Positions 32,623 to 42,065 of a DNA stretch of 53,966 bases are shown piece after piece. The stretch covers positions 1 through 53,966 of the forward strand of contig CAKZML010000246.1 in assembly GCA_937128475.1 (NCBI GenBank). The letters are read 5' to 3'. Below the pieces are notes generated by a model. The model was not told the origin of the DNA, searched no databases, and was given only the letters and a program-made list of their open reading frames with translations. The DNA comes from an uncultured Chromatiales bacterium (GTDB taxonomy: Bacteria > Pseudomonadota > Gammaproteobacteria > Steroidobacterales > BM003). Numbering within the stretch: position 1 is the stretch's first letter; each line of letters opens with the position of its first letter. The position numbers were made by a program, and so were the translations under genes.

Positions 32623-34719
32623 GTGTCCCAGTCGGCGCCCGTTCTACTACTAATAGATGCAAATCCGGATGATGTCCGTCTCATAAGAGGCGAACTGGCT
32701 AATGCAAAGCATGATGACTACGACATCCAGGTAGCCGAAACACTGGCTAACTCACTGGAACGTATTCGGCTAGGCGGACTAAGCGTCATCCTGATGGACC
32801 TGGTGCTTCCTGACACCCAGGGAATCGCTGCATTTCTGCGGGTATATCCCAAGGCAGGTAATGTTCCGATCATCGTCCTGGTAGACCAGAAAGATGAAGA
32901 CCTTGGACAACTCGCAGTCGAAAAAGGCGCGCTGGACTACCTGGTCAAACAGCAGATAGTGAGCAACCTGCTGGTGAAGTCCCTGCGATACGCTACCGAC
33001 AGAACCCATACCCTGATAGCGCTTAAAGCCTCGGAAGCCAAGTATCGCGAGTTGTTCCAGAACGTGACGGCCGGCGTATTTCAGACATCCATAGACGGGA
33101 AGTTCCTGAGCGCAAACCCGGCGATGGTGAGACTTCTCGGATATGAGTCCGAAGAGGAATTGCTGGGGCTGGACATCGCAAAAGATGTCTACATGTATCC
33201 GGACTCCCGTGAAAACTGGGCCAAGACCGTCCAGGAACAAGGTGAAATACGCAATTCCGAGCTGGTCCTGCGAAAGCGGGATGGAACCAAAATCGTGGTA
33301 CTGGAAAATGCCCGAGCGGTTCGAAGTCAGACTGGCGACATCATGTACTACCAGGGTGCGCTGACAGATATTACCGAAGCCCACGAACAGTCGAAGAAAC
33401 TGTCGTATGACGCCAGTCATGACGCACTCACCGGACTGGTAAATCGTAGGGAATTTGAAATCCGGGTTGAACGGGTCATTGAAGCCAATAAGGCAAACAC
33501 CGCCGAGTACGCGGTTTGCTATCTCGACCTGGATAAATTCAAAATCATCAATGACAACTGCGGTCATGTTGCCGGCGACGAATTGCTGCGACAGCTGGGT
33601 GCGGTGCTTCAAGCCAGGATTCGCCAGGGCGATACCATTGCCCGACTCGGCGGCGACGAGTTCGGCGTGCTGCTTAATCACTGCCCATTGGAAAATGCGA
33701 TACAGGTTTCCAAAAACCTGCTGCGCACCATCAAAGAATTCAAGTTTGTCTGGGATCAGCGTTATTTCACCCTGGGGGTGAGCATAGGCCTGGTGCCGAT
33801 AGACGAATCGTTCAACAGCGTCTCGGACGTGCTTTCTGCTGCCGATGCCGCCTGTTATACCGCCAAGGACAGAGGGCGTAACCGGCTGCATATCTATGAG
33901 CCGGACGACAAGGAACTGGGGCACTACAGGGGTGAAATCCAGTGGGCCGCCAAGGTCAAAAAAGCCCTGCGCAACGATGAATTCACACTGGATGTGCAGC
34001 CCATCGTCCCGGTGATGCCGGCAGCCTCAAACCATCTGTACCTGGAAGTCCTTGTCCGCATGATGGACGAAAACGGACGACAGATTCCCCCGGGAGCATT
34101 CCTGCCCACGGTTGAACGTTACAACCTGATGGGAAATCTTGATTACTGGGTGATTGAGCATACGCTGAAAGCATTTAGCGAGAACCCCAAACTGCTGGCA
34201 AATATTGCTCGGGTATTTATCAATATTTCCCGGGACAGCCTGCAAAACAGTGATTTCCCGAATATCGTGGCCGACTTGTTGCGAGAGGGGCGATTACCTC
34301 CCCACAAGTTGTGCTTCGAAATCACCGAAGCCGCAGCAATGTCCAACCTGACAAAGGCCAACCAAACTATCAATGCTATTCGCGAACTGGGCTGCAGATT
34401 CGCGCTGGATGATTTTGGCACCGGGGTAAGCTCTTTCGCCTACCTGAAAGCCCTCAACGTGGACTACCTGAAGATTGATGGCGCCCACATTCGAGACCTG
34501 GCCGACGACAAGGGGGATTTCGAAATCGTGAAGGCGATAACCCATGTGGGTCACGCACTGGGTCGCGAAGTGATCGCCGAGTCAGTGGAAAGCAAGCGCG
34601 TCCTGGAAGCCTTGAAGGAAATTGGCGTCGATTTTGTCCAGGGATACACCATTGCGCCACCCCATAATATCCGTCAGATAGGCTCGCCCCCATCGCCTGA
34701 ATCCGTGCAATCGGATTAA
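32623..34719 (+). CDS. receiver-PAS-GGDEF-EAL c-di-GMP signalling protein
   Basis: 698 residues. Order: receiver domain (about 5-120; phospho-acceptor Asp59 in LMDLVLPD), a PAS domain (about 143-255), a GGDEF domain (about 265-430), then EAL (about 440-690). The active site GGDEF is intact in ARLGGDEFGVLL, with an inhibitory-site pattern RQGD five residues before it. EAL-side residues are all recognisable: EVL in place of EAL, INIS, FEITE, LDDFGTG, YLKIDG, AESVE and VQGY. So both diguanylate cyclase and phosphodiesterase activities are possible, and phosphorylation plus PAS sensing may choose between them. GTG start 32623. No cognate histidine kinase lies next to it. Confidence 0.93.
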   Translation: MSQSAPVLLLIDANPDDVRLIRGELANAKHDDYDIQVAETLANSLERIRLGGLSVILMDLVLPDTQGIAAFLRVYPKAGNVPIIVLVDQKDEDLGQLAVEKGALDYLVKQQIVSNLLVKSLRYATDRTHTLIALKASEAKYRELFQNVTAGVFQTSIDGKFLSANPAMVRLLGYESEEELLGLDIAKDVYMYPDSRENWAKTVQEQGEIRNSELVLRKRDGTKIVVLENARAVRSQTGDIMYYQGALTDITEAHEQSKKLSYDASHDALTGLVNRREFEIRVERVIEANKANTAEYAVCYLDLDKFKIINDNCGHVAGDELLRQLGAVLQARIRQGDTIARLGGDEFGVLLNHCPLENAIQVSKNLLRTIKEFKFVWDQRYFTLGVSIGLVPIDESFNSVSDVLSAADAACYTAKDRGRNRLHIYEPDDKELGHYRGEIQWAAKVKKALRNDEFTLDVQPIVPVMPAASNHLYLEVLVRMMDENGRQIPPGAFLPTVERYNLMGNLDYWVIEHTLKAFSENPKLLANIARVFINISRDSLQNSDFPNIVADLLREGRLPPHKLCFEITEAAAMSNLTKANQTINAIRELGCRFALDDFGTGVSSFAYLKALNVDYLKIDGAHIRDLADDKGDFEIVKAITHVGHALGREVIAESVESKRVLEALKEIGVDFVQGYTIAPPHNIRQIGSPPSPESVQSD

Positions 34720-34736
34720 CCGGCCATCCCGGGAAA

Positions 34737-35189
34737 TCAGTAACGCCTCTGTACCCGAGCCTCGTGGTTTCCGCGCCGCAAGACCTTGACCTTGTCCCCG
34801 GGTTTGAAGTGAATGGCCTCAGACTGAACCACGGTCAGTAGATTGCCATTGTCCAGCATGACCTCAACCTCCAGTCCGATTTCTCCGGTGGCGGCCTTCT
34901 CGACTGCCTGGCCTGCAACCGCTCCCGCAATGCCTCCTACCGCTGCACCGACTGCCGAATTGGTCGCCTGGCCAGCCACTGCGGTGCCCACGATATAGCC
35001 GCCCCAACCTCCTACCCATGTGGCCTCACCTTCTATCTTTACTGTCCGCACGCCGGTGACCTCGCCAAACTGGGTTGTGTAAGGCTTTCTGGCCTGGCTG
35101 CGTGAGTAAACATCAGGCGAACTGCTGTGATGAGCACAGGCGGCAAGCAGCGAACACATCGCCAGGAGAATCAAGAACCGGGTCGGCAT
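34737..35189 (-). CDS. glycine-zipper outer-membrane lipoprotein (SlyB/17-kDa antigen-like)
   Basis: 150 residues. The N-terminus MPTRFLILLAMCSLLAACAHHS has an LAAC lipobox, so it is a lipoprotein. The centre, GWGGYIVGTAVAGQATNSAVGAAVGGIAGAVAGQAVEKAATG, is a glycine-zipper (2TM) segment typical of SlyB-like and Rickettsia 17-kDa antigens; the C-terminus is basic with KVKVLRRGNHE. Predicted to sit in the outer membrane inner leaflet and stabilise it. ATG 35189 is chosen because the longer frame to 35273 would put polar residues ahead of the signal peptide. The sequence upstream holds repeated CCAGGTCA motifs (35250-35380). It is convergent with the GGDEF-EAL gene. Confidence 0.88.
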   Translation of the reverse strand: MPTRFLILLAMCSLLAACAHHSSSPDVYSRSQARKPYTTQFGEVTGVRTVKIEGEATWVGGWGGYIVGTAVAGQATNSAVGAAVGGIAGAVAGQAVEKAATGEIGLEVEVMLDNGNLLTVVQSEAIHFKPGDKVKVLRRGNHEARVQRRY

Positions 35190-35616
35190 AAGAGAGTTTC
35201 CCCTTTCATGGAATGAAACACTTGCCTGAATTGGGCTCCCAACAAGGAACCAGGTCAAGCTCCCGACCTCCAAAAAGCCCCTAAACCATGAGCCAGGTCA
35301 TTCAGGAAAAACCTCATTCCCTATAACAATCATAATGTTAGCTTCTCGATGCGGGGATAAGCAGGGGCCATGACCTGGCTTTACCGGTGGTGAAGGGCTT
35401 TCTCCGAACTGGCAAAAAACCAGCGATACTTCGGTTTACCCTTGTATACCCGTCAACATTGAGCGTCTAAATTCAAAGACAAGAGAGGGAAGACAACTGC
35501 GCAGGATTGTGCCCGCTACTCAATGTGGCCCCGGACTAGCCCGGATTCATGTTAACTGGCACAGCCCGCCCGGGGTTGTCGCCCAAGGTGAAACCTAGCG
35601 AGGAAGGCCGTCAATT
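35190..35616. other. gene-free gap between the lipoprotein and EF-G-like genes
   Basis: This 427-base divergent region contains no supportable ORF. CCAGGTCA occurs at 35250-35257 and 35293-35300, and its inverse TGACCTGG at 35371-35378. AGCCAGGTCAT (35291-35301) pairs with ATGACCTGGCT (35370-35380), an 11-bp perfect inverted repeat spanning 90 bases. An AT-rich stretch lies near 35325-35345. It probably contains promoters for both divergent genes. I see no tRNA. Confidence 0.45.
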
Positions 35617-37668
35617 ATGAGCCAATACAAAACCACGGATATCCGGAACATCGCGCTAATCGGTCACGCCGGCGCGGGCAAGACATCGTTAACGGAAGCT
35701 CTGCTGCATCGAGCCGGAACGATTCCTGCCCGCGGTGAATTGAGTCGGGGAACGACTGTTTGTGATTATGATCCCCAGGAACGCGCGATGCAGCATTCCA
35801 TCAACCCGGCCCTGTGCCACTTCAATCACAAAAACCATCGCATTAACATCCTGGACACCCCCGGATACCCGGACCTGCTGGGCCGCTCGATCAGCGTGCT
35901 CTCTGCAGTTGAAACCGGCGTACTTGTCATAAACAGCCAGCAAGGCATTGAGCTGGGAACACGACGCATGATGGAAGCCGCCAAGCGCGGCAAGCTCTGC
36001 CGGATGATCGTGGTCAACAAGATCGACGAGGGGATAGGAAACATCGACCAGCTGGTGGCCGAAATCCAGGAAATCTTTGGGGCCGAGTGCTTACCGCTGA
36101 ATCTGCCCACAGAAGGTGGCGCCGCAGTCGAAGATTGCTACTTCAATGATAGTGGCCAACCTACTGCAGTGAGCTCAGTCGAAGAAGCTCATCAGCAAGT
36201 GATCGACCAGGTCGTGGAAGTCGATGAATCGCTGATGGAAGACTACCTGGAAAGTGGCAAAGAGCCTTCTCCGGGCAAGCTGCATGACGCCTTTGAAAAA
36301 GCACTCAGAGAAGGACACCTGATTCCAATTTGTTTCACCTCCGCCGAGACAGGCGTGGGTATTACCAAACTGCTGGAAATATTTTCCCAATTAGCCCCCA
36401 ATCCCCTGGAAGGCAATCCTCCAGCCTTTGTTAAAGGCGAAGGCAGCGATGCCAAGCCGGTAGAGTTGTCGACTGACCCGAATGCCCACGCCATTGCGCG
36501 AGTGTTCAAGATTGCGATTGATCCTTACCTGGGCAAGCTGGGCATCTTCCGAATTCACCAGGGCACAATAAAGTCAGGTGGGCAGTTATTTGTCGGGGAC
36601 CATCGCAAGCCAATCAAGGTGGCCCATCTTTACAATGTGCAGGGCAAGGACATGGTGGAAGTTCCCCATGGCATTCCTGGCGACATCTGCGCTATTAGCA
36701 AGATTGACGAGTTGTTCTACGATGCTGTCTTACACGATTCCCATGACGAGGATAACTACCACCTCAAGTCAATCAAACTTACCCCGCCGATGCTGGGCCT
36801 GGCATTGCTGCCTAAAAATCGAGGCGACGAACAAAAACTGTCCGATGCCCTGCACAAGCTGATCGCGGAAGATCCTTCCCTGAGACTGGAGCACGATGCT
36901 TCGGCTAACGAGACTGTGATGTTCGGCATGGGTGACCTGCACCTGAGAATCGTGCTGGAAAGGATGAAAGACCAGATGAACGTAGAGGTGGAAACAAGCC
37001 CGCCGACCGTTCCTTATCGGGAAACCATCACTCGCAAGGCCGACGGTCACCACCGTCACAAGAAACAAACCGGCGGCGCGGGCCAGTTCGGCGAGGTATA
37101 CCTGTCTGTCGAACCCCTTGAACGGGGAGAAGGATTCGAATTCCAGAACAAGGTGGTGGGCGGCACGATTCCCGGGCAGTTCATTCCAGCGGTGGAGAAA
37201 GGCGTCCGCAGTGCTATCGATGGCGGCGCCATTGCAGGCTTCCCGTTGCAGGACATCCGGGTCACGGTCCACGAGGGTAAACACCACCCGGTGGATTCCA
37301 AGGAAATTGCATTTGTGGCCGCCGGTCGCAAAGCCTTCCTGGACGCGGTTAGCAAAGCCGGGGCGATCATCCTGGAACCCATCGTCAACCTGCACATAAA
37401 CGTGCCGGCTGACAGCATAGGGGGCGTAACCGGCGACCTTTCAAGTATGCGCGGAAGGATTTCTGATCAACGCATGTTGTCAGGCAACCAGGTCGTCGTG
37501 GAAGGCCAGGCGCCCCTGGCGGAGATGGAAGGCTACTACGCCAAGTTGAAATCCCACAGCGCGGGCGAAGGCTCCTACACCATGGAGTTCAGCCACTACG
37601 AGCAGGCTCCACCGCCTGTGCAAAAAGCCCTGGCAGCGAACTTCATAAGCGGCGGAGACGACGACTAG
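35617..37668 (+). CDS. elongation factor G-like translational GTPase
   Basis: 683 residues with the GTPase signature: G1 GHAGAGKTS (about 16-24), G3 DTPGYPD and G4 NKID. A domain-IV-like region follows, then a C-terminal part with GDLSSMRGRISDQR. Length and motifs match the EF-G paralogue branch (EF-G-like/FusA2-type), which are separate from the main FusA. Such paralogues may act in ribosome recycling or stress translation; a specific role is not known here. No ribosomal-protein or EF-Tu neighbours are present, in contrast to the str operon, supporting the paralogue reading. The ATG is at 35617, about 16 bases after AGGAAGG. A hairpin follows the stop. Confidence 0.9.
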   Translation: MSQYKTTDIRNIALIGHAGAGKTSLTEALLHRAGTIPARGELSRGTTVCDYDPQERAMQHSINPALCHFNHKNHRINILDTPGYPDLLGRSISVLSAVETGVLVINSQQGIELGTRRMMEAAKRGKLCRMIVVNKIDEGIGNIDQLVAEIQEIFGAECLPLNLPTEGGAAVEDCYFNDSGQPTAVSSVEEAHQQVIDQVVEVDESLMEDYLESGKEPSPGKLHDAFEKALREGHLIPICFTSAETGVGITKLLEIFSQLAPNPLEGNPPAFVKGEGSDAKPVELSTDPNAHAIARVFKIAIDPYLGKLGIFRIHQGTIKSGGQLFVGDHRKPIKVAHLYNVQGKDMVEVPHGIPGDICAISKIDELFYDAVLHDSHDEDNYHLKSIKLTPPMLGLALLPKNRGDEQKLSDALHKLIAEDPSLRLEHDASANETVMFGMGDLHLRIVLERMKDQMNVEVETSPPTVPYRETITRKADGHHRHKKQTGGAGQFGEVYLSVEPLERGEGFEFQNKVVGGTIPGQFIPAVEKGVRSAIDGGAIAGFPLQDIRVTVHEGKHHPVDSKEIAFVAAGRKAFLDAVSKAGAIILEPIVNLHINVPADSIGGVTGDLSSMRGRISDQRMLSGNQVVVEGQAPLAEMEGYYAKLKSHSAGEGSYTMEFSHYEQAPPPVQKALAANFISGGDDD

Positions 37669-37683
37669 GCTGCTGCCAATACA

Positions 37684-37709
37684 TGCCCCGGCCTTCACTG
37701 GCCGGGGCA
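37684..37709. terminator. GC-rich hairpin after the EF-G-like gene
   Basis: TGCCCCGGCC (37684-37693) and GGCCGGGGCA (37700-37709) are perfect 10-bp arms with a 6-base loop TTCACT, 15 bases past the EF-G-like stop. The following CTATTTG has only a short T-run, so it is a terminator by position and stem strength, not by a full poly-U tail. Confidence 0.6.
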
Positions 37710-37829
37710 CTATTTGCCCTGACAGCGCGTCGGCATCCGGTTCCCCAGGCCTATCCGCTCACAGCCATTGCCTCAGCCGTTCAAGCACCCTAGCATCGGG
37801 GTAACCAATTCAGACCAGGTAAGCATGCT

Positions 37830-38651
37830 ATGTCCGGCTCAACATCTTCCGACTTCAGCCCTTGCGGCGTCCTGACACTAACCACCGACGTGGGCCACAA
37901 GGGGCCATTCATCGGCACCATGAAGGGCCAAATCCTCCGTCGACTGCCCCAGGCCAACATCGTGGATCTCACCCACGAGTGCCTGGTGCACTGGCCAGCC
38001 GAGGCGGGATTCTGGATCTCCCGGGCCTACCCCTACTTCCCCACCGGAACCGTGCATGTCGCGGTGGTTGACCCCGGAGTTGGAAGCTCCCGGGAGTTGA
38101 TACTGGTATTGCGTGATGGCCACGCATTCCTTGGCCCGGACAACGGCCTGCTGGAACCCTTGTGCAACGACCAGGCGCCATGGAAAGCATGGCGAATCAA
38201 CGAGCAAAGCGTGGCCCACGTGGGGCTGGACCATGTCAGCGCAACCTTTCACGGGCGGGACATCTTCGCTCCGCTGGCGGCGGAAATTGCCGCTGGCCGA
38301 TTGTTACCCAGGGATGTAGGCAAACCCACCCGGGACCTGGTGCCATCTATTCTCGAAGCACCGGAAAAAATTGGCGCGTCGGTTCACGGGGTGGTGGTAA
38401 CCGTTGATCATTTCGGCAACCTGATCAGCAATATAGACCAGTCACTGCTGGCGTCTTTTTCCAATCCCGTGGTACGCAGTGCAGGGCACGAGTTCCCCAT
38501 GCTAAAAACCTACGGGCAGGTGACGCCGGGGGAATACCTGGCGCTGGTGAACTCTTTCGGAGTCATTGAAATCGCCTGCGCAGAGCGCAGTGCCGCAGAC
38601 GGCCTGGGACTGGAACGCGGCGCCCCGGTAGTGATCTCCGAGGCGGGCTAG
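37830..38651 (+). CDS. SAM hydroxide adenosyltransferase (DUF62 family)
   Basis: 273 residues matching the SAM hydrolase/fluorinase-chlorinase superfamily. The N-terminal domain has LTLTTDVGHKGPFIGTMKG, VDLTHE and VHVAVVDPGVGS, and later FLGPDNGLLEP; the second domain carries VTVDHFGNLISNI. The family converts SAM plus water to adenosine and methionine (bacterial SAM hydroxide adenosyltransferases), while a few homologues use halides. The water-using form is the default reading, as halogen-specific residues cannot be assessed. ATG 37830 is 161 bases after the EF-G-like stop. It is convergent with msrA (6 bases between stops). Confidence 0.88.
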   Translation: MSGSTSSDFSPCGVLTLTTDVGHKGPFIGTMKGQILRRLPQANIVDLTHECLVHWPAEAGFWISRAYPYFPTGTVHVAVVDPGVGSSRELILVLRDGHAFLGPDNGLLEPLCNDQAPWKAWRINEQSVAHVGLDHVSATFHGRDIFAPLAAEIAAGRLLPRDVGKPTRDLVPSILEAPEKIGASVHGVVVTVDHFGNLISNIDQSLLASFSNPVVRSAGHEFPMLKTYGQVTPGEYLALVNSFGVIEIACAERSAADGLGLERGAPVVISEAG

Positions 38652-38657
38652 CAACAC

Positions 38658-39308
38658 TCAGGGAGCAGGCAATCCCACCGGGCAACTAACGCCGGTACCC
38701 CCCAACCCGCAGTACCCGGCAGGGTTCTTGGCCAGGTATTGCTGGTGATAGTCCTCTGCGTAGTACATCACCGGCGCCGATAACACCTCGGTGGTCACGG
38801 ACTGGTAGCCGGCTTTCTTCAGGACCTGGTCATAGGCTTGCCGCGAGGCTAATGCCTCGGCCTGCTGGTCTTCACCAAAAGTGTAAATACCCGAGCGATA
38901 CTGGGTGCCCACATCGTTGCCCTGGCGCATGCCCTGGGTGGGGTTGTGAGACTCCCAGAACAGTTTAAGAAGCCCCTGGTAGCTGATCAGCGCCGGATCG
39001 AAGATCACCTGGACCACCTCGTTGTGGCCGGTGCCTCCGGTGCAGACCTCCTGGTAGCTGGGATTAGGCGTATACCCGCCAGCGTAGCCCACCGAAGTGC
39101 TGTAGACCCCGTCAGCCTCCCAGAAACGGCGCTCAGCACCCCAAAAACACCCCATTCCGAACATTGCCTGCTGGAATCCTGTGGGGAACGGTCCCTTCAA
39201 GCTGTGTCCGTTCACAAAATGGCTTTCAGGCACGCTAACCGCCTGGGCTCGTCCAGGCAGGGCAGCCTCGGGTTTCGGCATGGTTGTCTTGTCAAATTGG
39301 CCAGGCAT
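38658..39308 (-). CDS. msrA: peptide-methionine (S)-S-oxide reductase
   Basis: 216 residues with the catalytic GCFWG signature (Cys54) in [45 protein letters not shown], and [19 protein letters not shown]. The C-terminal region carries cysteines ([15 protein letters not shown]) able to act as resolving cysteines. It reduces the S-epimer of methionine sulfoxide in proteins using thioredoxin. There is no evident signal peptide, so it is cytosolic. The ATG has GAGGA about 10 bases upstream. No msrB gene is adjacent. Length matches E. coli MsrA (212). Confidence 0.95.
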   Translation of the reverse strand: MPGQFDKTTMPKPEAALPGRAQAVSVPESHFVNGHSLKGPFPTGFQQAMFGMGCFWGAERRFWEADGVYSTSVGYAGGYTPNPSYQEVCTGGTGHNEVVQVIFDPALISYQGLLKLFWESHNPTQGMRQGNDVGTQYRSGIYTFGEDQQAEALASRQAYDQVLKKAGYQSVTTEVLSAPVMYYAEDYHQQYLAKNPAGYCGLGGTGVSCPVGLPAP

Positions 39309-39411
39309 ATTGATGTAATCCTCTAGATCCAGGAGTCGAAACCGACTTTACACTACAGTGTTGCGATCAACGGGCAGAAACTCAAGCCCCACTATTGATT
39401 CAATGTCTGGT

Positions 39412-39417
39412 TATAAT
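39412..39417 (+). promoter_or_regulatory. putative -10 box for the sodium transporter gene
   Basis: TATAAT is an exact -10 hexamer match, 44 bases before the GTG start at 39461, in the divergent region between msrA and the transporter gene. I see no convincing -35 at 16-18 bp (CCACTA is poor), so the promoter may be activator-dependent or the match accidental. Confidence 0.35.
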
Positions 39418-39460
39418 CAGTGCTCCTGCATACGCCAACTCAAACATAAGGAGCGCCCCC

Positions 39461-40834
39461 GTGCATACCGGAGACGTTCAGAAAAACTGGTCCTCACGCA
39501 TGGTATTCCTGATGGCAGCCGTCGGTGCTGCTGTCGGCCTGGGGAATATCTGGAAATTCCCCTACACCGCCGGTGTCAGCGGTGGTGGAGCCTTTGTCCT
39601 GGTCTACATCGGTGCCGTACTGACCATCGCGATTCCCATCGTCATGGCCGAGTTACTCATCGGGCGGCGAACCCGTCGCAGCCCGGTTGAGGCGTTCAAA
39701 AAACTCGCCACCGATGCCGGAGCTAGCCGTGGCTGGCAGATCACCGCCTGGCTGAACGTAGGCGCCGCCTTCCTGATCCTGAGTTTCTACAGCGTGATTG
39801 CGGGCTGGGCGATGGCCTATATTCCCAAGCTCGCCACGGGGATGTTCTCCGGTGCTGATGCCAACCTGACCAGCGGCCAGTTCGCAGAACTGCTGGCCTC
39901 CCCGTGGACCCTGATTCTTTGGCACAGTGCATTCATGGGACTCAGCGTGGCCATCGTGGCCCGCGGGGTGCAAAACGGCATCGAATCAGCGGTGAAGTTC
40001 CTGATGCCAGCCCTGTTTATCATGCTGCTGCTGATGGTGCTTTATGCCGCCGTCGCCGGTGACATGGCAGGCGCCATCAAATTCTTATTCGCGGTGGACT
40101 TCAGCAAGGTCACCTCGGAAGTGGTGCTCTCGGCCGTGGGCCAGGCATTCTTCTCGGTCAGCGTTTCCATGGGCATCCTGGTTGCCTATGGCGCCTACCT
40201 GCCGGAAACGGTCAACATCCCCAAGGCGGCCGTCATTATCGCGTTCGCCGATACCCTGGTGGCAATACTGGCCGGGCTGGCCATTTTCCCGCTGGTATTC
40301 GGAAACGGCCTGGACCCGGCTGAAGGCCCCGGGCTGATTTTTGTCACCCTGCCCATCGCCTTCGGCAATATGCCCATGGGTTCGTTGTTCGGCTCAGTCT
40401 TCTTCCTGCTGCTGGTGTTTGCTGCGCTCACCTCCTCCATCGCCCTGATGGAACCGGTGGTGGCCTGGGCCCAGGAAAGCCGCCAGGTCAAACGCAGTGT
40501 CACCGCCACCGTGATCGGTTTTGCAGCATGGGGAGCCGGCCTGGCAACAGTCTTTTCCTTCAACGTAATGTCGGACTTTCACCCCCTGCCCTTCGCACCC
40601 CTGGAAGGGAAGACCATGTTCGACCTGCTGGACTTCACGACCACCAACCTGATGCTACCGGTGGGCGGCATATTGATCGCGATATTCGCCGGGTGGATCC
40701 TGTCCTCTGAAAGCACCAGGGAAGAATTGGGCCTGCCAGACGGCATGATGTTCAAGGCATGGCAGCTTTTGCTGCGCATCGTTGCACCCCTGGCCCTGGC
40801 CAAGGTTCTGTGGGACGGGCTGGGTATCAGCTAG
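39461..40834 (+). CDS. sodium-dependent neurotransmitter-type (SNF/NSS) transporter
   Basis: 457 residues, about eleven to twelve helices. The first helix AAVGAAVGLGNIWKFPYTAG is the unwound sodium/substrate-binding TM1 of LeuT-fold NSS transporters. The GGAF that follows and the later ALTSSIALMEPVVAW (TM8 region) support this. It probably couples Na+ to uptake of an amino acid or similar solute across the inner membrane. The frame extends upstream to 39395, but GTG 39461 with AAGGAG 8 bases upstream precedes the first helix directly. Its length is near the shorter bacterial members. Stop is followed 8 bases later by the stop of the convergent DUF819 gene. Confidence 0.9.
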   Translation: MHTGDVQKNWSSRMVFLMAAVGAAVGLGNIWKFPYTAGVSGGGAFVLVYIGAVLTIAIPIVMAELLIGRRTRRSPVEAFKKLATDAGASRGWQITAWLNVGAAFLILSFYSVIAGWAMAYIPKLATGMFSGADANLTSGQFAELLASPWTLILWHSAFMGLSVAIVARGVQNGIESAVKFLMPALFIMLLLMVLYAAVAGDMAGAIKFLFAVDFSKVTSEVVLSAVGQAFFSVSVSMGILVAYGAYLPETVNIPKAAVIIAFADTLVAILAGLAIFPLVFGNGLDPAEGPGLIFVTLPIAFGNMPMGSLFGSVFFLLLVFAALTSSIALMEPVVAWAQESRQVKRSVTATVIGFAAWGAGLATVFSFNVMSDFHPLPFAPLEGKTMFDLLDFTTTNLMLPVGGILIAIFAGWILSSESTREELGLPDGMMFKAWQLLLRIVAPLALAKVLWDGLGIS

Positions 40835-40841
40835 GAAGCAC

Positions 40842-41999
40842 CTAGCTGACCGCCCAGTGACACAGCTGGGCGGTGAGTATCGCCAGGTAGTTGCCCAGCG
40901 CATAACCGATCAGTGCCATGAGAATCGCCACGGGCACCAGGGACTGGCGATGGTAGGCTGCCACCACCGGCGCTGACGCTGCACCGCCCACATTGGCCGC
41001 CGAGGCAATCGCCGCACTGTGTACATCCACTTTGAAAATCCATGCCCCGGCCAGGCAGAAAGCCCCGTGAATAAAAATCCAGATGTAGGCGCCCATGACA
41101 AAGGCCGGCGCCTGGGCAAGGCCTGAGAGGCTGGCCCGGGCTCCCATGCCCGCCACGAACACATAAACGATGGCCGTTGCCAGGGACTGGGAGCCAGGCA
41201 GTTTGCTGGCACGGGTCGTCGAAAGCAGCAGGGCGAAGGTGGTAATCAGGATCACCCGCCAGGTGGACGTACTCAGCACCGGCTCGACCTCGGGCAACAT
41301 CGGAGCCAAAGAACTGGCAACCCAGGTAACCCCCAAACCGAGCACACCCAGGTACAGGTATTCACGCATGGCCACCGGTCGTTCTTCCACGTGAAGCTCC
41401 GCCGCGTTGCGCTCCATGTTCTCCAGCCGATCGGCCGGCACCCTGGCCCATGCATTGAATTTCTCGGCAAACGCCTTGGATCCCAGCAGGATCGGCAGCC
41501 AGACCACATACACCAGGTTATCCGCAAGGATGGCCAGCCCCAGTTGGGAGGGCGGCGTTTCCAGGGCAGCGGCCACCGCCCCCATGTTTCCGGTTCCGCC
41601 AATCCAGCTTCCGGCCAGGGCGCCAAAACCCTTCCAGGCGTCCTCCGCCAGCCAGCCGTGCACTATCACGTAGGAGACCACACCGCCGACCACCACGCCG
41701 ATGCTGCCCATGAGCATCACCAGCACGCCCCCGCCCATAACCTTCACCGCGGCGGGCACATTGACCGTCAGCAGCATTAATACAATAAACACCGGCAGCG
41801 CCAACTCACTGAGCTGGGAATAGACCGGGGATGCGCCTGGCAACACTCCCAGGTTGTTCAGGATCATCGGGGTGGCATAAATCCACAGCAGCGGCGGAAA
41901 AAAGTTGAATATGCGCCACTTTGTGACCTGTTCAACACGAAAAAACAGGGCGGCAATTCCCACTAAAACACTTAAAACACCGATATCCGATTCAATCAT
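40842..41999 (-). CDS. DUF819-family membrane protein
   Basis: 385 residues with about ten to eleven hydrophobic helices. Segments such as FWVYATPMILNNLGVLP-like (LLWIYATPMILNNLG) and GSWIGGTGNMGAVAAAL, plus the Gly/Ala-rich VGGAASAPVVAA, match DUF819. These are inner-membrane proteins of unknown, probably transport, role. The last 100 residues carry a paired AAI-ASAANVGG motif that echoes the GGTGNM segment, suggesting an internal repeat, as in many carriers. It is convergent with the sodium transporter. The ATG at 41999 follows a GAGAGA stretch. Substrate unknown. Confidence 0.88.
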   Translation of the reverse strand: MIESDIGVLSVLVGIAALFFRVEQVTKWRIFNFFPPLLWIYATPMILNNLGVLPGASPVYSQLSELALPVFIVLMLLTVNVPAAVKVMGGGVLVMLMGSIGVVVGGVVSYVIVHGWLAEDAWKGFGALAGSWIGGTGNMGAVAAALETPPSQLGLAILADNLVYVVWLPILLGSKAFAEKFNAWARVPADRLENMERNAAELHVEERPVAMREYLYLGVLGLGVTWVASSLAPMLPEVEPVLSTSTWRVILITTFALLLSTTRASKLPGSQSLATAIVYVFVAGMGARASLSGLAQAPAFVMGAYIWIFIHGAFCLAGAWIFKVDVHSAAIASAANVGGAASAPVVAAYHRQSLVPVAILMALIGYALGNYLAILTAQLCHWAVS

Positions 42000-42065
42000 T
42001 CGTCTCTCTGCACAGTCTAAATCTGGCCACCATTGTTGTCAGCAAGACCGCCTCGAGGCAAGCCG

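Noticed and set aside
32779-33924. Minus-strand frame of 381 residues under the GGDEF-EAL gene
   Set aside because: Antisense shadow of a well-supported multidomain gene, no motif or Shine-Dalgarno.
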